Source: Viridothelium virens
Taxonomy: Eukaryota; Ascomycota; Dothideomycetes; Trypetheliales; Trypetheliaceae
DNA: 64,000 bases
NCBI GenBank assembly: GCA_010094025.1
Contig: ML991839.1
Coordinates: 62,001-126,000, forward strand
Direction of reading: 5' to 3'
The translations under genes and the position numbers were made by a program. Shown here piece after piece: positions 35,152 to 45,886 of the stretch (position 1 is the first letter of the stretch; every line of letters starts with the position of its first letter). The notes below the pieces were generated by a model. It worked only from the letters and a program-made list of their open reading frames with translations, had not been told where the DNA came from and searched no databases.

Positions 35152-37703
35152 TCACGAGCTCGAATAGCCAGCAAAACCCGTCCTCGAAAATCTTAGCATG
35201 TTCGAAAAGTAAACATAAGATGGTCTTTCCGAGCTTCTAGGATCCGTCACTCTTCCCTCCAAGTAATTGTAAGTGGGACCAAGAGAATGTCGCTCTCGCT
35301 GCGAGTGTGCTGTACTAGAAAAGTTTGGTCTCCGCAAGTTTGGCATGGACTCCCTGTCCCTTCTCCCCCCAGAAGGAATCTGAAAGTCGTCATCTTCCTC
35401 TGCGTCCTTTTCTTGGTATCCCTCTAATCTGGGTATAGTAGTGCCCGTCTTCTCGTTCGTAACATTATTTGACGGACTTTTACTTCCACCAAGATCGCTC
35501 TGTGGGCTGGTGGTGCTTACATCACTGGACGGTACGGCGTTTCCTTCATCAACAAATATGTCGGATAATGGCTCCTCTTTGATGACACCATCATCTTCGG
35601 AACGCTGTTCTTCCTCCGTAGGTCCAAGTTTAGTAAGTGCGTCTTTGGATGTATTCGCCCGTTGGGTACATTCGTCTTCGCCAATGAAGTCACCTCCTCG
35701 CCTTTCGATGCACTCGTCGAGCGGTTTGTTCGTTCTGGTATCCTCTGTTTTCGCCGGAGTGACCGTAGCTTTCGTTTCATCCACTCCGCATTTGACGACA
35801 TCGTTCCTGAAAACGGGAGTCTCACCGTTCGTTTCGTTGGAAGATGCTTCGGTGAGTTCGTCCTGGAAATACTCCTGTTGTGAGAAGGCCACAGTTCCAT
35901 GTGCAAATAAGGGATCTCGCGATTCTGCCTCTTCCGCCGGAAGCTTTCCATTAACCACTGATCCATCACTTTGATCCTTCGCAGCATTGGTTCTGGGAAC
36001 GCGTGGAGCTGTTTCTGAGTTTTCCCCACGGGCATTTTCATGGACAGCGGCATTGTTGACAACCATGTCCTTCACTACAATACTAGGAACGTCATGCGAA
36101 GTAGCTTTGTACGTGTGGTCCCTCACAAATTTCTCCGAAAGCGGCGGAAGTGCTTGCGGAATCGCCTTTCGTGGCATTAAAACCTCGCCATCCTCTGTCG
36201 ACTTGAGGCCATCGTCCCTGGAATCAAGTCGTCCAATGTCGCTGTCCTGGAAATTTTCACTTTCCAAAGCATCTTCCCTCGACATATCCTCCGCCTGCGA
36301 TATGTCGGGTTCCTCGGACAAACAACTCGCATGTTCTCCATTGACGTCGCGACCACTCAAGTCCGGAGCCTGGGATGACAGATGATCTGACTGTTCAAAG
36401 GAAGAGTGATGGGGAGACTTGGGATGGCTAGATCTTCCAAGGTCTGTGCCACCATCCATGACAGGTAGTGTTTGGACAACAGAGGGTGGCTGAAACATTT
36501 CCCTCCTTGGAAACAAAATTTGTGGACTTGTCGAATGTGGCTGCTCGGTTGGCGTCTCCGCTATTTTGTCGCACAACTCGCCATGTGATACGTCTTCACT
36601 GGCTTGCCCCGGTTGAAAGGCACACTTTTCCCCGCGGTCCGGTGTGGTGCATGCTCCAAGCTCGGTGGGCTGCTTTGATCGGCCCAACTCCAAACTTTGG
36701 TCGAATATGTCGACTCCTTTCCCCATGGGCTCATCCCCTTCAAGTACCTCCCCAGACGCGATGCCTTTGCAGAACCGTCAATCCTCGTCTTCTGTCTTCA
36801 CACCATTAGGTAATAGCCCTTGTTCGCCCTGAATATCCTCACTGTTCGCAACCTCTTCCTCCGAATCCTCGTCGTCCCCATTCACCAATGTGTCATCGAT
36901 TTCGCCCTTCTTCATCGCTTCTTCGACCTCTCCATCAACTTTCGCTTCGATAGCATCACCCAAACCCTGTTTCTTCACGTCTCCCACCACGTCGCCTCTC
37001 CTGGCATCGGGGACCTTGGTCTCTTCGATCCTCCATTCCTGCACCATTCTTATGAGATCCACCGCGAGTTGTCCATTCTTCCGAAGGGCTTTGTCCCAAT
37101 GCATTGGAATTGGTTGTTCCGCGTCAGGGTCCTTGGTGACCAGCATCCTGGCAGTAGCGCTGACCAGCATCCTGCGCATGGGCGACTCGGGAGATGTGTT
37201 GGCATAAATGTATTGCACGCGACGTAGGCCAGGATATGTGTCGCTCTCCCGATACCAATCTCGAACGCGCTCCAGAGTCTCGCCACACAAGGCTTTGACT
37301 GCCCACTTCTCCCCCATGAGATACAGCTCGAACAAGCCGCCCAAGTCGGCTTCAGACCTCGGTGTCGAGATTGAGCCGCCATAAAGCCAGCCTACGAAGG
37401 CGGTAAAGGCATCGGCATCATCGTCAGGGAGAGCGAAGGATTTGGATTTGGACGGCGATTTCGAGGTGGACCGAGGCGTTGAGAATGGTGACGATGACGA
37501 ATGAAAGATCTTCTGAAAGAATGGACTTCTAGCACAGAGGAGTTTCTCATGGAGAGGAAAGCGAATGGATGATGCGCCGACGTAAATGTCAACAAGGGAA
37601 TGAGAGAGTAGCCTGGCGGAAATGTTAAGCGGAAATCGAAGTGAAATGGTACAGCGTCGTAACAAACGTACTCGTGAAGAGGTCGTTCTTGTGAATCTGT
37701 CAT
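35152..37703 (-). CDS. BTB/POZ-domain protein with long acidic tail
   Basis: Modelled as three exons: 37703-37672, 37612-36843 and 36764-35152, giving 804 aa. The BTB/POZ dimerisation fold starts at SLVDIYVGASSIRFPLHEKL and runs to about residue 120, followed by a BACK-like helical part. The remaining ~540 residues are acidic, Ser/Thr-rich and disordered. An in-frame TGA at 36778-36780 follows residue 288 if the 36765-36842 stretch is retained. That stretch is 78 nt (3n), with donor GTGAGG, branch TTGAC and acceptor CAAAG. Its removal restores the frame, which then stays open for more than 500 codons. BTB proteins of this form may recruit targets to CUL3 ligases or chromatin; the role here is unknown. 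The alternative is a 288-aa protein plus a separate frame. Confidence 0.65.
36765..36842 (-). other. candidate 78-nt regulated intron of the BTB gene
   Basis: Donor GTGAGGAT, internal CTAAT and TTGAC branch candidates, and acceptor CTGCAAAG 15 nt after TTGAC. Its length is divisible by three. It contains the only stop codon in an otherwise continuous frame of about 830 codons. Splicing gives the 804-aa form; retention gives the 288-aa BTB-only form. Confidence 0.55.
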
Positions 37704-38525
37704 TGTAACCAGACCACTAGCTTGCTTACAATGGCGTGGGACAGCTGCAGTTCCGTGTCTTTCTCTGCCTCAAGATAAGTATGCGGGCGTGTGAGTAGCG
37801 TAGTCGCGTTGAAGAGCAGTGTAGGAGCGGGTTGTAAGACCAAGTACCACAGCAATGGTGCCGTTGCGAATCGTGGTCACCGCGATTGAAAGTGATCCTC
37901 GTGATTAAAAGCGAAGATTGAAAGAGATATTTCTGTTGATGGTGGGAAAATGAGAACTCGGCAGAAGAAGAAGTTTTGATCGCGTCTTGAAAGTGGATGG
38001 CTGGCGTTATGGGGCGGCAGGAGGCTGGTGTGTGCTCGCATCATCGTGGCAGACGGCGTTGATAGGGCCAGGGCTTACCTAGAGCATGGGCCTAGAGCAT
38101 GGGCCTAGAGCATCCGCCTGCGTCATTGTGCAGTCGTCGCCGGGAGATCCACACGAAGGCAATCTCTGCGGTATCTGTGTGTCTACATCGAAATCATCCT
38201 CGTGGCTTCGCGTCGATCATCCTGCCAAAGAAAATTATACCGCTTGAATCGGGTTTACTCCGCTAAGATAGGTCAAGGTTTATTGAAAGCATGCCAAGAT
38301 GCTCGCCCTTTTCGGCAATGTCCGCGCGGCAACATGTAATTAGCTCTGTCACCGTAGGACGGTGGTCGAGCAGCTCTGTACTAGGTTGAGCCACAAGCTA
38401 TAAGGCAGCATTATTCGCCTTCAGGTTATTTCCCCCCTTCTCCAGAACTCTACCGTGATCATCTTCTCATCGTCTCCTCATCGTCTTCGGTCAACTGTCA
38501 ACCCAACCGAACGTCCTTATTCATC
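37704..38525. other. divergent promoter, BTB gene and microprotein gene
   Basis: About 820 bp between two divergent starts. It contains a 13-bp tandem repeat at 38078-38113. CT-rich leader sequence precedes the microprotein ATG. No other coding structure was seen. Confidence 0.5.
38078..38113 (+). repeat. 13-bp tandem repeat, 2.8 copies
   Basis: Units of CCTAGAGCATGGG, two perfect and a third partial, in the spacer between the BTB gene and the microprotein gene. Perfect identity suggests recent slippage. Confidence 0.85.
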
Positions 38526-38890
38526 ATGGCTCCAACTCAAGATGGTTCCAGTACGAAATCCCCTTCGATGTTCCCGACAATGCCCAGCTTCTAAATTACT
38601 GCTCCAGAAAACCCTTTCTCTTCCAGCTATACGGGGCCCTCCAAACCCTCATTACACGTAGCGAATAACCCTTCAGAGCGCCTCGATACAAAGCACTCCG
38701 GGCCTGACCATCGAAAACCGGGTGAGGTAGGAGCGTTTTCTCCCAAACAAGTTTGCGAGCAGTTCTGTCTACGAGCCTAGCACTGACAATAGGAAAGGAA
38801 GACGAAGCTGGCAATAAGATCTTGCGCAAGGGATTCTTGAATAGGCTTGTGCACGGAGAACATGCTACACCCAATGCAGAGCAAAAGTGA
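38526..38890 (+). CDS. spliced microprotein, 78 aa, unknown function
   Basis: Three short exons, 38526-38550, 38608-38721 and 38793-38890, joined by 57- and 71-bp introns with good signals. Intron 1: donor GTACGA, acceptor CTGCTCCAG. Intron 2: donor GTGAGG, branch CACTGAC, acceptor ACAATAG. All phases match, and the frame ends in TGA after 79 codons. The ATG sits in a strong CATCATGG context with a CT-rich leader. The product starts MAPTQDGSKNPFSSSYTGP, is hydrophilic and Ser/Pro/Lys-rich, and has one basic amphipathic helix candidate (NKILRKGFLNRLVHG) near the C-terminus. No signal peptide or known domain is seen. I do not recognise a family. Confidence 0.6.
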
Positions 38891-39191
38891 AAGGGCGAGC
38901 GTCTAAGAAAAAAATCTGCTGGCGAGCGCAATCAAACAATGTTTCTGCTGAATAGGATTAAGAGGACTGGGACGAAAGGATCAAGAGGAGCAATCGATAT
39001 GATGTCCAGTGCGGTATATGGTCTCCTCGCCTCCGATCCGTAGAGGAGTTTAAAGGAGCAATGAATTTGTCTCACGGGCTGGGCCTCGATAGCCGATGAT
39101 AAAGAACTCCTACTGGAAACTCATGTATGTAGGGATGAAATGGTACCTGATTGCTTGAGAACCAGCAGCGCTGCTGTGATATCGTTCTCTG

Positions 39192-41327
39192 TTAAACGAG
39201 AATCTCCGGGACACCCGCTGCCCTATCTCCTTTGTTTCTTTCTCTGCAAAGCTCGTAAGTCAGTATAGTACCATCGAGATATGTGAGCAAAACTCTCCAT
39301 CTCTGTGTCGATCCCTGGATCGGTCCAACTGCCATTCCCGCTAGGGGAATCGGCGGTCTCTCTCTGCTCTGTTCTTGCTCTTCAAATGGTATTTTATGGG
39401 CAAGTCTGAAGGTGTAGATCTCATGGTTCCGAAGCTGCACAGCTGCACTTTGATCCTCTTGGATTTGACTACTTTGTCTATGGAGTTTGCGATTTTGGCC
39501 GGAGGGGGGCGAATTTCGGGCGTCTCTGCGTCCTCCTAACTTCTGGTTGGGAGAGCAATCCATTAGGAGAGACTCTTCTGACGGTTTGAATTGCTTCCGT
39601 GGCCGAATCTTTAGGCGCATGTTATCCGTTTTCGGTGAATGCCGAGGTGATTGGACGGAATGCTTAATGAGTTGAATAATTGCAGCACGCCCTTTACCAC
39701 AACCAACCACCACAATGCCCAGTTCTGGTACTTCATTTACCATATTGAGACGCTCGCACTGAGGGAAGAAACTAGAAAAAGCGAACGATTCTCTCAGCGG
39801 ATTGTGGAGAATCTGGATCGGGCAGAAGGGCTGTGGCAATTGTGAAGAGAAGTCAAAGCTCAAGACAGGTCCGAGTCCAGCAGCCGTACGATTTGCGATG
39901 ACTTCCGATGGTTTTTCTGAGTCGCTTTTGTATACGAACCGAGACCGACCAAAAGTAGTATACTCTGGCTGCAATAAGAACACATCGCGAGTTGAAGTAC
40001 ATAAGACTGGGCAATGAGGGAGCGGACTAAGTTCTCCAGCTCTGCAGTCCGATAAGACGCTCATCCAGAATTGCGATCTGTCGTTGACGGTCTCGAAGCG
40101 AGAAGGTCTATCTCTAACGAATAGACCTAGCGAAGATGAAAAATTCGATGTGACTGGTGGGTACTCATCGTCGCTCGACTGTGACGTTTCTGGTCCTTGG
40201 TACAAATCATCGTCCTCGTTTTCTGTTCCATTCATCGCGTCACCTCCTTCACTGTCGAATACCTCCGTATCCTCCGCCTCGATTCCCTGCTCTACCCAGG
40301 ACTCGCGATGTCCGTCTCTTGTATTCACGTCCCAGAACAAATTTGGGATTATCCGAGTCTCTGTTTCGGCTGTACGAAAGGATCTCTTGTCAAGGAAGAG
40401 AACATTCCATCCACCGTGTCTTTCGCTAAACCGGAAATTCCATGGCTCAAAAGATCCGCCGGGTGACCTTGTCCTCATCACAAGGTCTTCGACACTGCAG
40501 TCGTGCTCAAGATCCCAGATAGTCGTAACTCCAACGATATTAGTGCTCGCCAGATATCGTCCGCGAGGATCCTCAGGAGTGTTACAGAAGCTGATGTTTG
40601 GGATGTTAGAAGGGACTGCGTCAGTTCGGAGGATCTTGCGTCGCCCAATTTCCCGATAGTAGGGAGAATTAGGGCCTGTGGTACATCCACTCTGACTGTC
40701 AAACACAGTATTATGTCCTCCCCACTTTGGGCTTGAGTGGCCGTCTGCGCCAGTAAGAGCGAAGCTATAGATTGTAATTTCCCTCGTATTGGCGCTCACA
40801 GCTATCAATCTCGCCTCTCGATGCACAGCCAGTCCCCATGCACTCATTCCAACGTTTTCGTGCAGTATTGGTCGTAAATGGACCGGTCTGTGGTCCCATT
40901 GGCCGTCACGCTGAATTTTACGTGTACCATTGTCAATCGCGTACTGCACATCTTTGACGTAATAAGCGACGACATCTCCATCATCACAAGCCACGAGTAC
41001 GACCTCGTGGTCGCCGAGTCTATCGAGCAGAAGTTGATTTACGGCATGGGGGTAATCGACGCTATGATAGCCGGGCAAGCCAGGTGCCGAGATAGGCACT
41101 TTGATCTTCATTTTAGGTAATCCAAGTTCTTGAGAGGGGAAGCATGGTTCGAAAACTAGGATTTTGTCGATTGATGCAATGAAATACAGATTGAACCCAT
41201 GCGATAACCCCGTCAGGTTGTTCTTCCATTTGAGAATACGAGGTCTGCCGAACTGACTTGGTATTTTGGATCTTTGACAGCTTTTTGGAATGAGAGACAC
41301 GCGATGCGCCGGATCCTTTTCCATCAT
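39192..41327 (-). CDS. CRT10: CRT10-family protein (ribonucleotide reductase regulation)
   Basis: A 711-aa single-exon protein resembling yeast Crt10, a repressor-side regulator of RNR2/RNR3 expression that responds to DNA damage. Family-like segments include AVNQLLLDRLGDHEVVLVAC, AWGLAVHREARLIAVSANTR, a WD-like turn ASTNIVGVTTIWDL, and a central acidic insert (NGTENEDDDLYQ). The C-terminal part has further beta-propeller-like strands (VLLTYLDGTILTYEL). The open frame begins at a TTG three codons earlier; the first ATG (41327) is used, with a second ATG following at once. A short upstream exon cannot be excluded. Confidence 0.85.
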   Translation of the reverse strand: MMEKDPAHRVSLIPKSCQRSKIPSQFGRPRILKWKNNLTGLSHGFNLYFIASIDKILVFEPCFPSQELGLPKMKIKVPISAPGLPGYHSVDYPHAVNQLLLDRLGDHEVVLVACDDGDVVAYYVKDVQYAIDNGTRKIQRDGQWDHRPVHLRPILHENVGMSAWGLAVHREARLIAVSANTREITIYSFALTGADGHSSPKWGGHNTVFDSQSGCTTGPNSPYYREIGRRKILRTDAVPSNIPNISFCNTPEDPRGRYLASTNIVGVTTIWDLEHDCSVEDLVMRTRSPGGSFEPWNFRFSERHGGWNVLFLDKRSFRTAETETRIIPNLFWDVNTRDGHRESWVEQGIEAEDTEVFDSEGGDAMNGTENEDDDLYQGPETSQSSDDEYPPVTSNFSSSLGLFVRDRPSRFETVNDRSQFWMSVLSDCRAGELSPLPHCPVLCTSTRDVFLLQPEYTTFGRSRFVYKSDSEKPSEVIANRTAAGLGPVLSFDFSSQLPQPFCPIQILHNPLRESFAFSSFFPQCERLNMVNEVPELGIVVVGCGKGRAAIIQLIKHSVQSPRHSPKTDNMRLKIRPRKQFKPSEESLLMDCSPNQKLGGRRDARNSPPSGQNRKLHRQSSQIQEDQSAAVQLRNHEIYTFRLAHKIPFEEQEQSRERPPIPLAGMAVGPIQGSTQRWRVLLTYLDGTILTYELCRERNKGDRAAGVPEILV

Positions 41328-43938
41328 AGAACTCAAATGTATGTCGGTTTGTGGTGCAGCTTGTCTGTCAAAGAACCTTGGTCTTGGTTGTCACAAAAAT
41401 GACGTGAGGCCGCGCGCTTTAGGAAATCATTTTGAAGCACCCCAAAACAGCACGAGCTGCCGACGACCATGCGTTAAGTTAGAGAGAGTTTAGAAAAATA
41501 ACAATGAAAAGCAGGGACAATTTTAATGCAGAGATCAGATCGAGGACGGCCTGGTCAATCGATACCTTGCATTACGGATGGATGCCCTCAAACGAACGCA
41601 AGCCGACGCACGCCGATTAGGGTAGGTAGAGTACCTAGATACACCGCGGTCCCACGACCAGCCACGCCAGCTCCTGTATAAAGCGCTTGGAAATGTTTCA
41701 AATCAAGAAGTCACCCACTCTGACTGTACACTTGCATTCATTTCTTACTCTCTTTTGCCTCCCTCCCACTTGTTTTGGGCATTGTGAACAAGGCTGGTCC
41801 TTGACTGACTATAATTGATACCCTACACGATCCCAACGATGTCTGGAGAGTGATTGTCACTAAGTCTCTGTGCCTTTAGTAAGGTAAGTTTTTCGACTGT
41901 CATGTGGTCTCTTCGTGAAATTAGGTGTGTCTAGAATGTACTGAAGATTTTATAAATACAATAGACGGATAGGTTGCTCATGCATGCACATCGTTGCATT
42001 CTCGACCTTTCACGGGTACTTATGCTAGTGCCGAAGTTTTTGGGGCATTACTATGTAGATAGGACTAGACAAAGATTCGCATTTTCCTCTTCAATTTGCT
42101 TTGTTCTTCGATTCAGAAGGGTTGTAGACATTACGATTCGTCGTAGAAAATGCCTGTCGTAGGAATACTGCCTCAGCAGCACTGTTGTGATCCATTCCCG
42201 TCGAAAGAATACATTAGGGGGAAAAGCTTCACCCAATGAGGCGTAGCCTTGTGAGACCGCGATAGGCTTCATCGAGACCGACCCAAATCACGAGATTGCT
42301 TTCATAGAGGAACCTTAAATATGATTGAACTACTGTTATTCATGTGCGACTGCTGGGAGGCTTGCGTGGCGTGCTGCAGCTTCGTAAAGTCCCGCATTCT
42401 GGCGGGTGTGACAAACCCTATCATCGGCGTTCAGTTGCAACCATGGAGGTAGATAGCCTTCGATTATCCTTGGAAATCTGCGTATCTCTACTTGATATAT
42501 TTGATAAGACCTGGGGCTCTCTGCTTTCATGAAAATGAGGTAATCGGATTAAACGAGAGAATGGTGTAGCATTTACTTCTGAAGTTTATGGGTGCACCTG
42601 GAACGTAAGGTGGCTGCGAGATGGTAGCACTGCGTCGGGACGGTCTTACCAAGGATGTAGCGCGGGAAATTCAGTCACAGTGCATTCGTTCAGGCGCACT
42701 GCTGACTCTCGGATGAACTGTCTAGAGACAGGTAGACAGTGAACGCAATCAGCGAATCAAAGTGGCGGAGATAGGCCAAAAAGGGTCAACTTTGCGACAC
42801 CGCAAACCCTTGATGGCGTATGTGGATGTGTCTTCTTCTGCGGTACGGTGTTGCTTCGATTAGTTGAACTGAAATGGGTCTCAAAATGACCAAGCGTCCG
42901 AGCAGGTGCGTCCCAATCGAGGAAAGCCACACGGTGATCTGAATGCCGGAGCCGTAGAAGAGCTTCGCCCCGGATTTCAACTCTGCAGAGGACTTGGCAA
43001 CATTCAACGTCATATGCTGCTATAGTCTTGAGCAGCAGATTTGTAATCGCAACATCCATACCAATGTCGCGGGTTGACAGAGAACCGGAGCCACATCTCG
43101 AGGGCTGACAGTACCTGAGCCATAAGGCTCTAAGCCCGAGGCTTGACGCTGCAGGTTGAAGCTTTGTTTGCATTCCCAGGGTTGTGTGAACTTCACACCA
43201 CGCGCAAGGAGAGCAGCAGATTAGGCTATGCAAACGGCCCCTTTAGAACAGGCGGGCATTCTCAGACGTCTGTCAGTACCTACAATGCCCTTCAACAATA
43301 TCGAATCCAATGTGTGCGATGCATCTGCAAGTGAGGACCGACGGGAAGGCGCGATGAGCGGGTGCAAGGAGCGTTCGTAACTGACTGATTCTGTTTTGAT
43401 ACATCACAAGGACACTGCGATATACCTTGCTGCCAATCCACATATGGTTGCTTCTTGCATCCCAGAAGACGTCTCCATTCAGTGTCCACTCTCCACTTTC
43501 TTTCTTTTCCTGATCTGCTTACTGCCCTCGCTCATTACCAAATTGATCCCTTTTGACGCTGCAAGCCACGCCAGAACGAGTTTATTATCCTTTGCCCTAC
43601 ACTCCTTTGTCTTGTTGCACGCCGTACGCCAGGTTGTACGCTGCACCGCGCCTCTCATCTCTGACGACCGATCGGTTTCACGTAAGTCGAACAATGACGC
43701 TCATTGACCTTGCACCTCCGTATCTCGAGGGCTGGACCTCCTGGACTCGATCCACATACTTTGCCATATAAGCTTCACTTCCGTTTGTCGAGATTCGATT
43801 GAATCACCCCATGCGTTCATGCAACTTCACTGACTGATGGTAGCCATCCATTCTTTTCCTGTAAAAGATCTACGATCCCACTTACAAAAAAGCCATATTG
43901 CTGTCACTGCTCATCGACCGGCCTGAGCATAAAGAAAC
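41328..43938. other. 2.6-kb intergenic region
   Basis: No supported gene. A promoter-like segment begins with TATAAAG at 41677-41683 and a long CT-rich tract. The first ATG after it (near 41839) opens a four-codon frame. A 158-codon minus frame at 42757-43233 has no recognisable homology. The right end is the CAP-gene promoter, with CATATAAG near 43764. Confidence 0.5.
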
Positions 43939-44925
43939 ATGCTCCGCTCCACTATTCTCGCTACTGCCTTCGCGGTCGTTGCCGTCACATCCCCCGTCAG
44001 CATCAACAAGCGCGACCTCGTCGTTGTTACTGATATTGTCACGGACATTGTTGTTGTAACTGAGACTGCTGGCGTGGTCGGCATTTTTTCTCTCGCAGCG
44101 CCAAACTATGCCCCGTACCAACCCAGTGCATACAACATCGCCACTTCAATTTCAGTCAGCAGTAGCCGCGTTGCTTCTCAGGTTTCCACCGGAGCACGCT
44201 TCACCTCTTCGCTCCCTGTTCTTGCCACAAGCAGCAGCGATGAAGTTCCCTTTCCAGTTTCTTCATCCATTCCTAACGGTGATGCCCAGCCGAGCACCTT
44301 TGCCAGCATGGTTGTGGACCATCACAACGCTCATCGCGCCAATCACTCTGCTCCTGACCTCGCATGGGATCAGGATCTCGCAAATACCGCAGCCAAAATT
44401 GCAGATAGTTGCTACTACGCACATAACATGTAAGTCGTTTCCCGATTTGAGCGTTTGTTCGGTGCGGAGTCCAATGCTGAAATTTCGTGTAGTGCGATGG
44501 ACGGCGGTGGATACGGCCAGAACATCGCTGCTGGCGCTCCACCGAGTAACATTTCTGCTGTAATTACCGACTCCTTCTACAATGGTGAGGTCAACTATTT
44601 TGACGGCTTGTATGGCGAGCCGAGTCCAGATATGTCAAAGTTTGAGAACTGGGGCCACTTCAGTCAGATCGTCTGGAAGGCCACGGGCTTCGTCGGGTGC
44701 GCTGTCCGTAACTGTACCATCGAGAGTCTTGGTAACGTCGGTGCCGATGTCGCGCCATTCTTCACAGTCTGCAACTACAAGGGAGCTGGTAGGTGCGGAG
44801 TTCCCTCATCTTAGAGCCTTTTGCTGACACGCAATCCAGGGAATGTTGGCGGTGAATACGCAGAAAACATCGGTCAGCCCCTAGGCCACCCGACAATCAA
44901 TTACGATACATTCGGTCTGCTCTAG
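43939..44925 (+). CDS. secreted CAP/PR-1-like protein
   Basis: A 290-aa extracellular protein of the CAP (SCP/TAPS) superfamily; fungal members such as yeast Pry1 bind sterols and fatty acids. Exons are 43939-44429, 44493-44788 and 44840-44925 (introns 63 and 51 bp). A signal peptide (MLRSTILATAFAVVAVTSP) leads to a Kex2-type KR at NKR. A Ser/Thr-rich spacer precedes the CAP domain from about residue 125. CAP landmarks are DHHNAHR, LAWDQDLA, GGYGQNIAAG, the signature GHFSQIVWK, and VCNYKGAGNVGGEY, which spans the last intron. It may act at the cell surface or toward a host or competitor; the ecological role cannot be read from sequence. Confidence 0.93.
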
Positions 44926-45886
44926 CGGAGCGTGAAAATGTTGTCCCATGGTGCAAGCGGCGTGGGATGACCACTCTCTATACTCTGTCGAGCTGGTCAG
45001 CCTTCTTTTCTTTTCTGTACCAGTGGCATTAGGCTGTCACATACCGTGCTGACGCACTCTCGAGGGAGGCTGTCCTCAGAAGTCCTCCGCATGACTCATT
45101 CAAATGGGATCTCTCTCTACTTGTCTTTCCCGTATTGCATGTGAGTGCCGATTGCATGGCCAGCATGAGTTGATTATCCAGCGGATACGGGGTAGCGTGG
45201 AAAACATCTGCCGAAAAGTCTTTCGATCCTGAGCTGATTGGCATGGAAAACCAAACTTCATTTCTTTGTACATATTGAGAGCCTGTCAAGGCCACATGAT
45301 TCTTTATTGATCTCCGGCAGATCTTGTCTCGAAATGAATCTGTTCATGACTGGGCAGCTTCCCCATAAGCGGTCAGCGCGTGGTTGATGGCACTTGTCCC
45401 AATGTAAGAAGTTAGTAGAGAGAGCATAATATCATTGCAAGTTCTTGGTGCAATAGATCGAAGTTCAGATCGCTAAGAAAGATGGGGGAGAATAGAATGA
45501 TGCCTAGGTCTTGTCTTGACCAGACGTCGGATTAAGCAAGGCGGCCTACCAACTGGGGTTCGCCGTCGATCCAAACCGCGTCTCCAATCACAAAGTGGTT
45601 CATCTAATCTGTTCCAGCAAGGTGCGGGGCTTGCAGATCGTTCGGACACTGCCGAGCGCGTCTGAAGTACAGAGTACATGCATCAACCCATAGCCTCGGG
45701 CATGGTAATTTGATATCGAATTCAATGCAAATCGCATGGTTGTCGCGACCACGTTGAGAGGCAGATTCTCCGGCATATTCCTTCCATGGGCTGCTGTTCT
45801 CACTGTGCAGCCACTCGACCGAACTCTCCAATCAACGCTCGACACTTCACCCTCGAGCTGTCTTATCCTCATGTGGTAGAGGCAGC
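44926..45886. other. intergenic, CAP 3' flank and DUF255 promoter
   Basis: About 960 bp, with no supported gene or repeat. The left part is the CAP-gene 3' UTR. The right part precedes the DUF255 gene. Confidence 0.5.

Noticed and set aside
35441-35974. 177-codon plus-strand frame
   Set aside because: It is antisense to the acidic tail of the BTB gene, whose Ser/Asp/Glu codons give stop-free antisense frames.
36778-36780. Programmed stop-codon readthrough of the BTB gene
   Set aside because: The context is TGA CGG, not the known TGA CTA readthrough motif, and a 3n intron with good signals explains the open frame more simply.
41677-41850. Second orphan promoter (TATAAAG plus CT-rich leader)
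   Set aside because: The first ATG opens only four codons and fewer elements are present than at 2.2 kb; kept only as a note in the spacer entry.
42757-43233. 158-codon minus-strand frame as a gene
   Set aside because: No recognisable motif, no supporting splice or promoter structure, and odd composition; left inside the intergenic entry.
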